A stretch of DNA of 14,821 nt from the NCBI GenBank assembly GCA_002398875.1, contig DHCC01000030.1, forward strand, positions 23,356-38,176, given 5' to 3'. The notes below the pieces were generated by a model, which had not been told where the DNA came from, did not search any database, and saw nothing but the letters and a program-made list of their open reading frames with translations. Position numbers and translations under genes: made by a program. The stretch comes from Bacteroidales bacterium UBA4912 (lineage in GTDB: Bacteria > Bacteroidota > Bacteroidia > Bacteroidales > Dysgonomonadaceae). Each line of letters opens with the position of its first letter. Positions within the stretch are counted from its first letter, which is position 1. This document shows positions 14,459 to 14,821 of this stretch, one piece after another.

Positions 14459-14821
14459 TCAATTTGAATCTATTGTTTCGCCGAAAAGAGTTGCCGAAGT
14501 AAAACCGGTTATCTTAACTTTTACAAATTCCCCTATGCGATGGCTATTCTTGTTGAATATAACCACTTTATTCTGCTGATTACGACCAAATAACTGCTCT
14601 CTTGAACGCTTGGAGAATCCCTCGATAAGTACTTCGAATTCCTTACCCATATCTTTTTCATTACTGCTGCGTGAAAGCTCTAGTTGTAAATCTATTATTT
14701 CCTGTAACCTTCGTGTTTTAATATCTTCAGGTACATTATCCTCAAGTTTTTTAGCTGCATACGTTCCCGGGCGCTCAGAATATTTAAACATGAATGCAGA
14801 GTCGAATCCAACCTCTCTCAT
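14459..14821 (-). CDS. miaB: tRNA-2-methylthio-N6-dimethylallyladenosine synthase, C-terminal part, cut by window edge
   Basis: The last 120 residues of a radical-SAM methylthiotransferase that converts i6A37 to ms2i6A37 in tRNAs reading UNN codons. MREVGFDSAFMFKYSERPGT followed by YAAKKL is the end of the radical-SAM barrel; the Met at the edge is internal, not a start. VPEDIKTRRLQEIIDLQ is the conserved linker. The C-terminal TRAM domain (about residues 60-118) with SKRSREQLFGRNQQNKVVIF and GEFVKVKITGFTSATLFGE binds RNA. SKRS and GRNQQNK point to MiaB over RimO or MtaB. The Fe-S cysteine motifs lie outside the window. The gene ends at TAA (14459-14461). Confidence 0.92.
   Translation of the reverse strand: MREVGFDSAFMFKYSERPGTYAAKKLEDNVPEDIKTRRLQEIIDLQLELSRSSNEKDMGKEFEVLIEGFSKRSREQLFGRNQQNKVVIFNKNSHRIGEFVKVKITGFTSATLFGETIDSN

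Noticed and set aside
1..14821. CRISPR array, tRNA or rRNA genes, transposase or integrase genes
   Set aside because: No regularly spaced repeats, cloverleaf-like segments or transposase or integrase reading frames were found; the only element-like sequence is the inverted repeat at 8095-8332.

Overview
The window looks like chromosomal DNA of a Bacteroidota (probably Bacteroidales) bacterium. It is AT-rich, most starts lack a strong Shine-Dalgarno, and two promoters match the Bacteroidota -33/-7 consensus (TTTG, about 19-21 bp, TAnnTTTG). It also carries a TPP-riboswitch-controlled TonB receptor with a PnuC-type transporter nearby, a pairing typical of that phylum. The species cannot be named from the sequence.

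Layout. (1) 1-1094, minus strand: an Rrf2-family regulator with three cysteines, then the 5' part of a quinol-dependent nitric oxide reductase gene that runs off the left edge. (2) 1362-6340, plus strand: a four-gene 2-oxoacid/acetoin dehydrogenase operon (E1 alpha, E1 beta, E2, E3), closed by a good intrinsic terminator at 6382-6437. (3) 6504-7499, plus: a lipoate-protein ligase. (4) 10789-7448, minus: promoter, TPP riboswitch, TonB-dependent receptor, then a PnuC/PnuT-type transporter. A 238-bp nested inverted repeat (8095-8332) separates the two transport genes. The transporter's 3' end overlaps the lipoate ligase tail to tail by 52 bp. (5) 10953-13262, plus: a full-length bifunctional-type (p)ppGpp synthetase/hydrolase (Rel/SpoT). 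(6) 14308-13273, minus: three small envelope genes (YtxH-like, holin-superfamily/YqjE-like, and an unrecognised basic protein). (7) 14821-14459, minus: the 3' end of miaB.

How the parts fit. The dehydrogenase complex needs thiamine pyrophosphate (E1) and lipoate (swinging arm). The same neighbourhood encodes lipoate attachment (LplA) and a TPP-repressed uptake route for thiamine or a precursor, so the centre of the window reads as an enzyme complex with its cofactor supply. The most unusual point is the domain layout of that complex. E2 has no lipoyl domain but two tandem subunit-binding domains, and the only lipoyl domain encoded in the operon is fused to the N terminus of E3. No wholly unknown multi-gene system is evident. 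The points most worth a second look are this E2/E3 rearrangement, the inverted-repeat element inside the thiamine locus, and a hairpin in the rel coding end that can serve as a terminator for the opposing operon.
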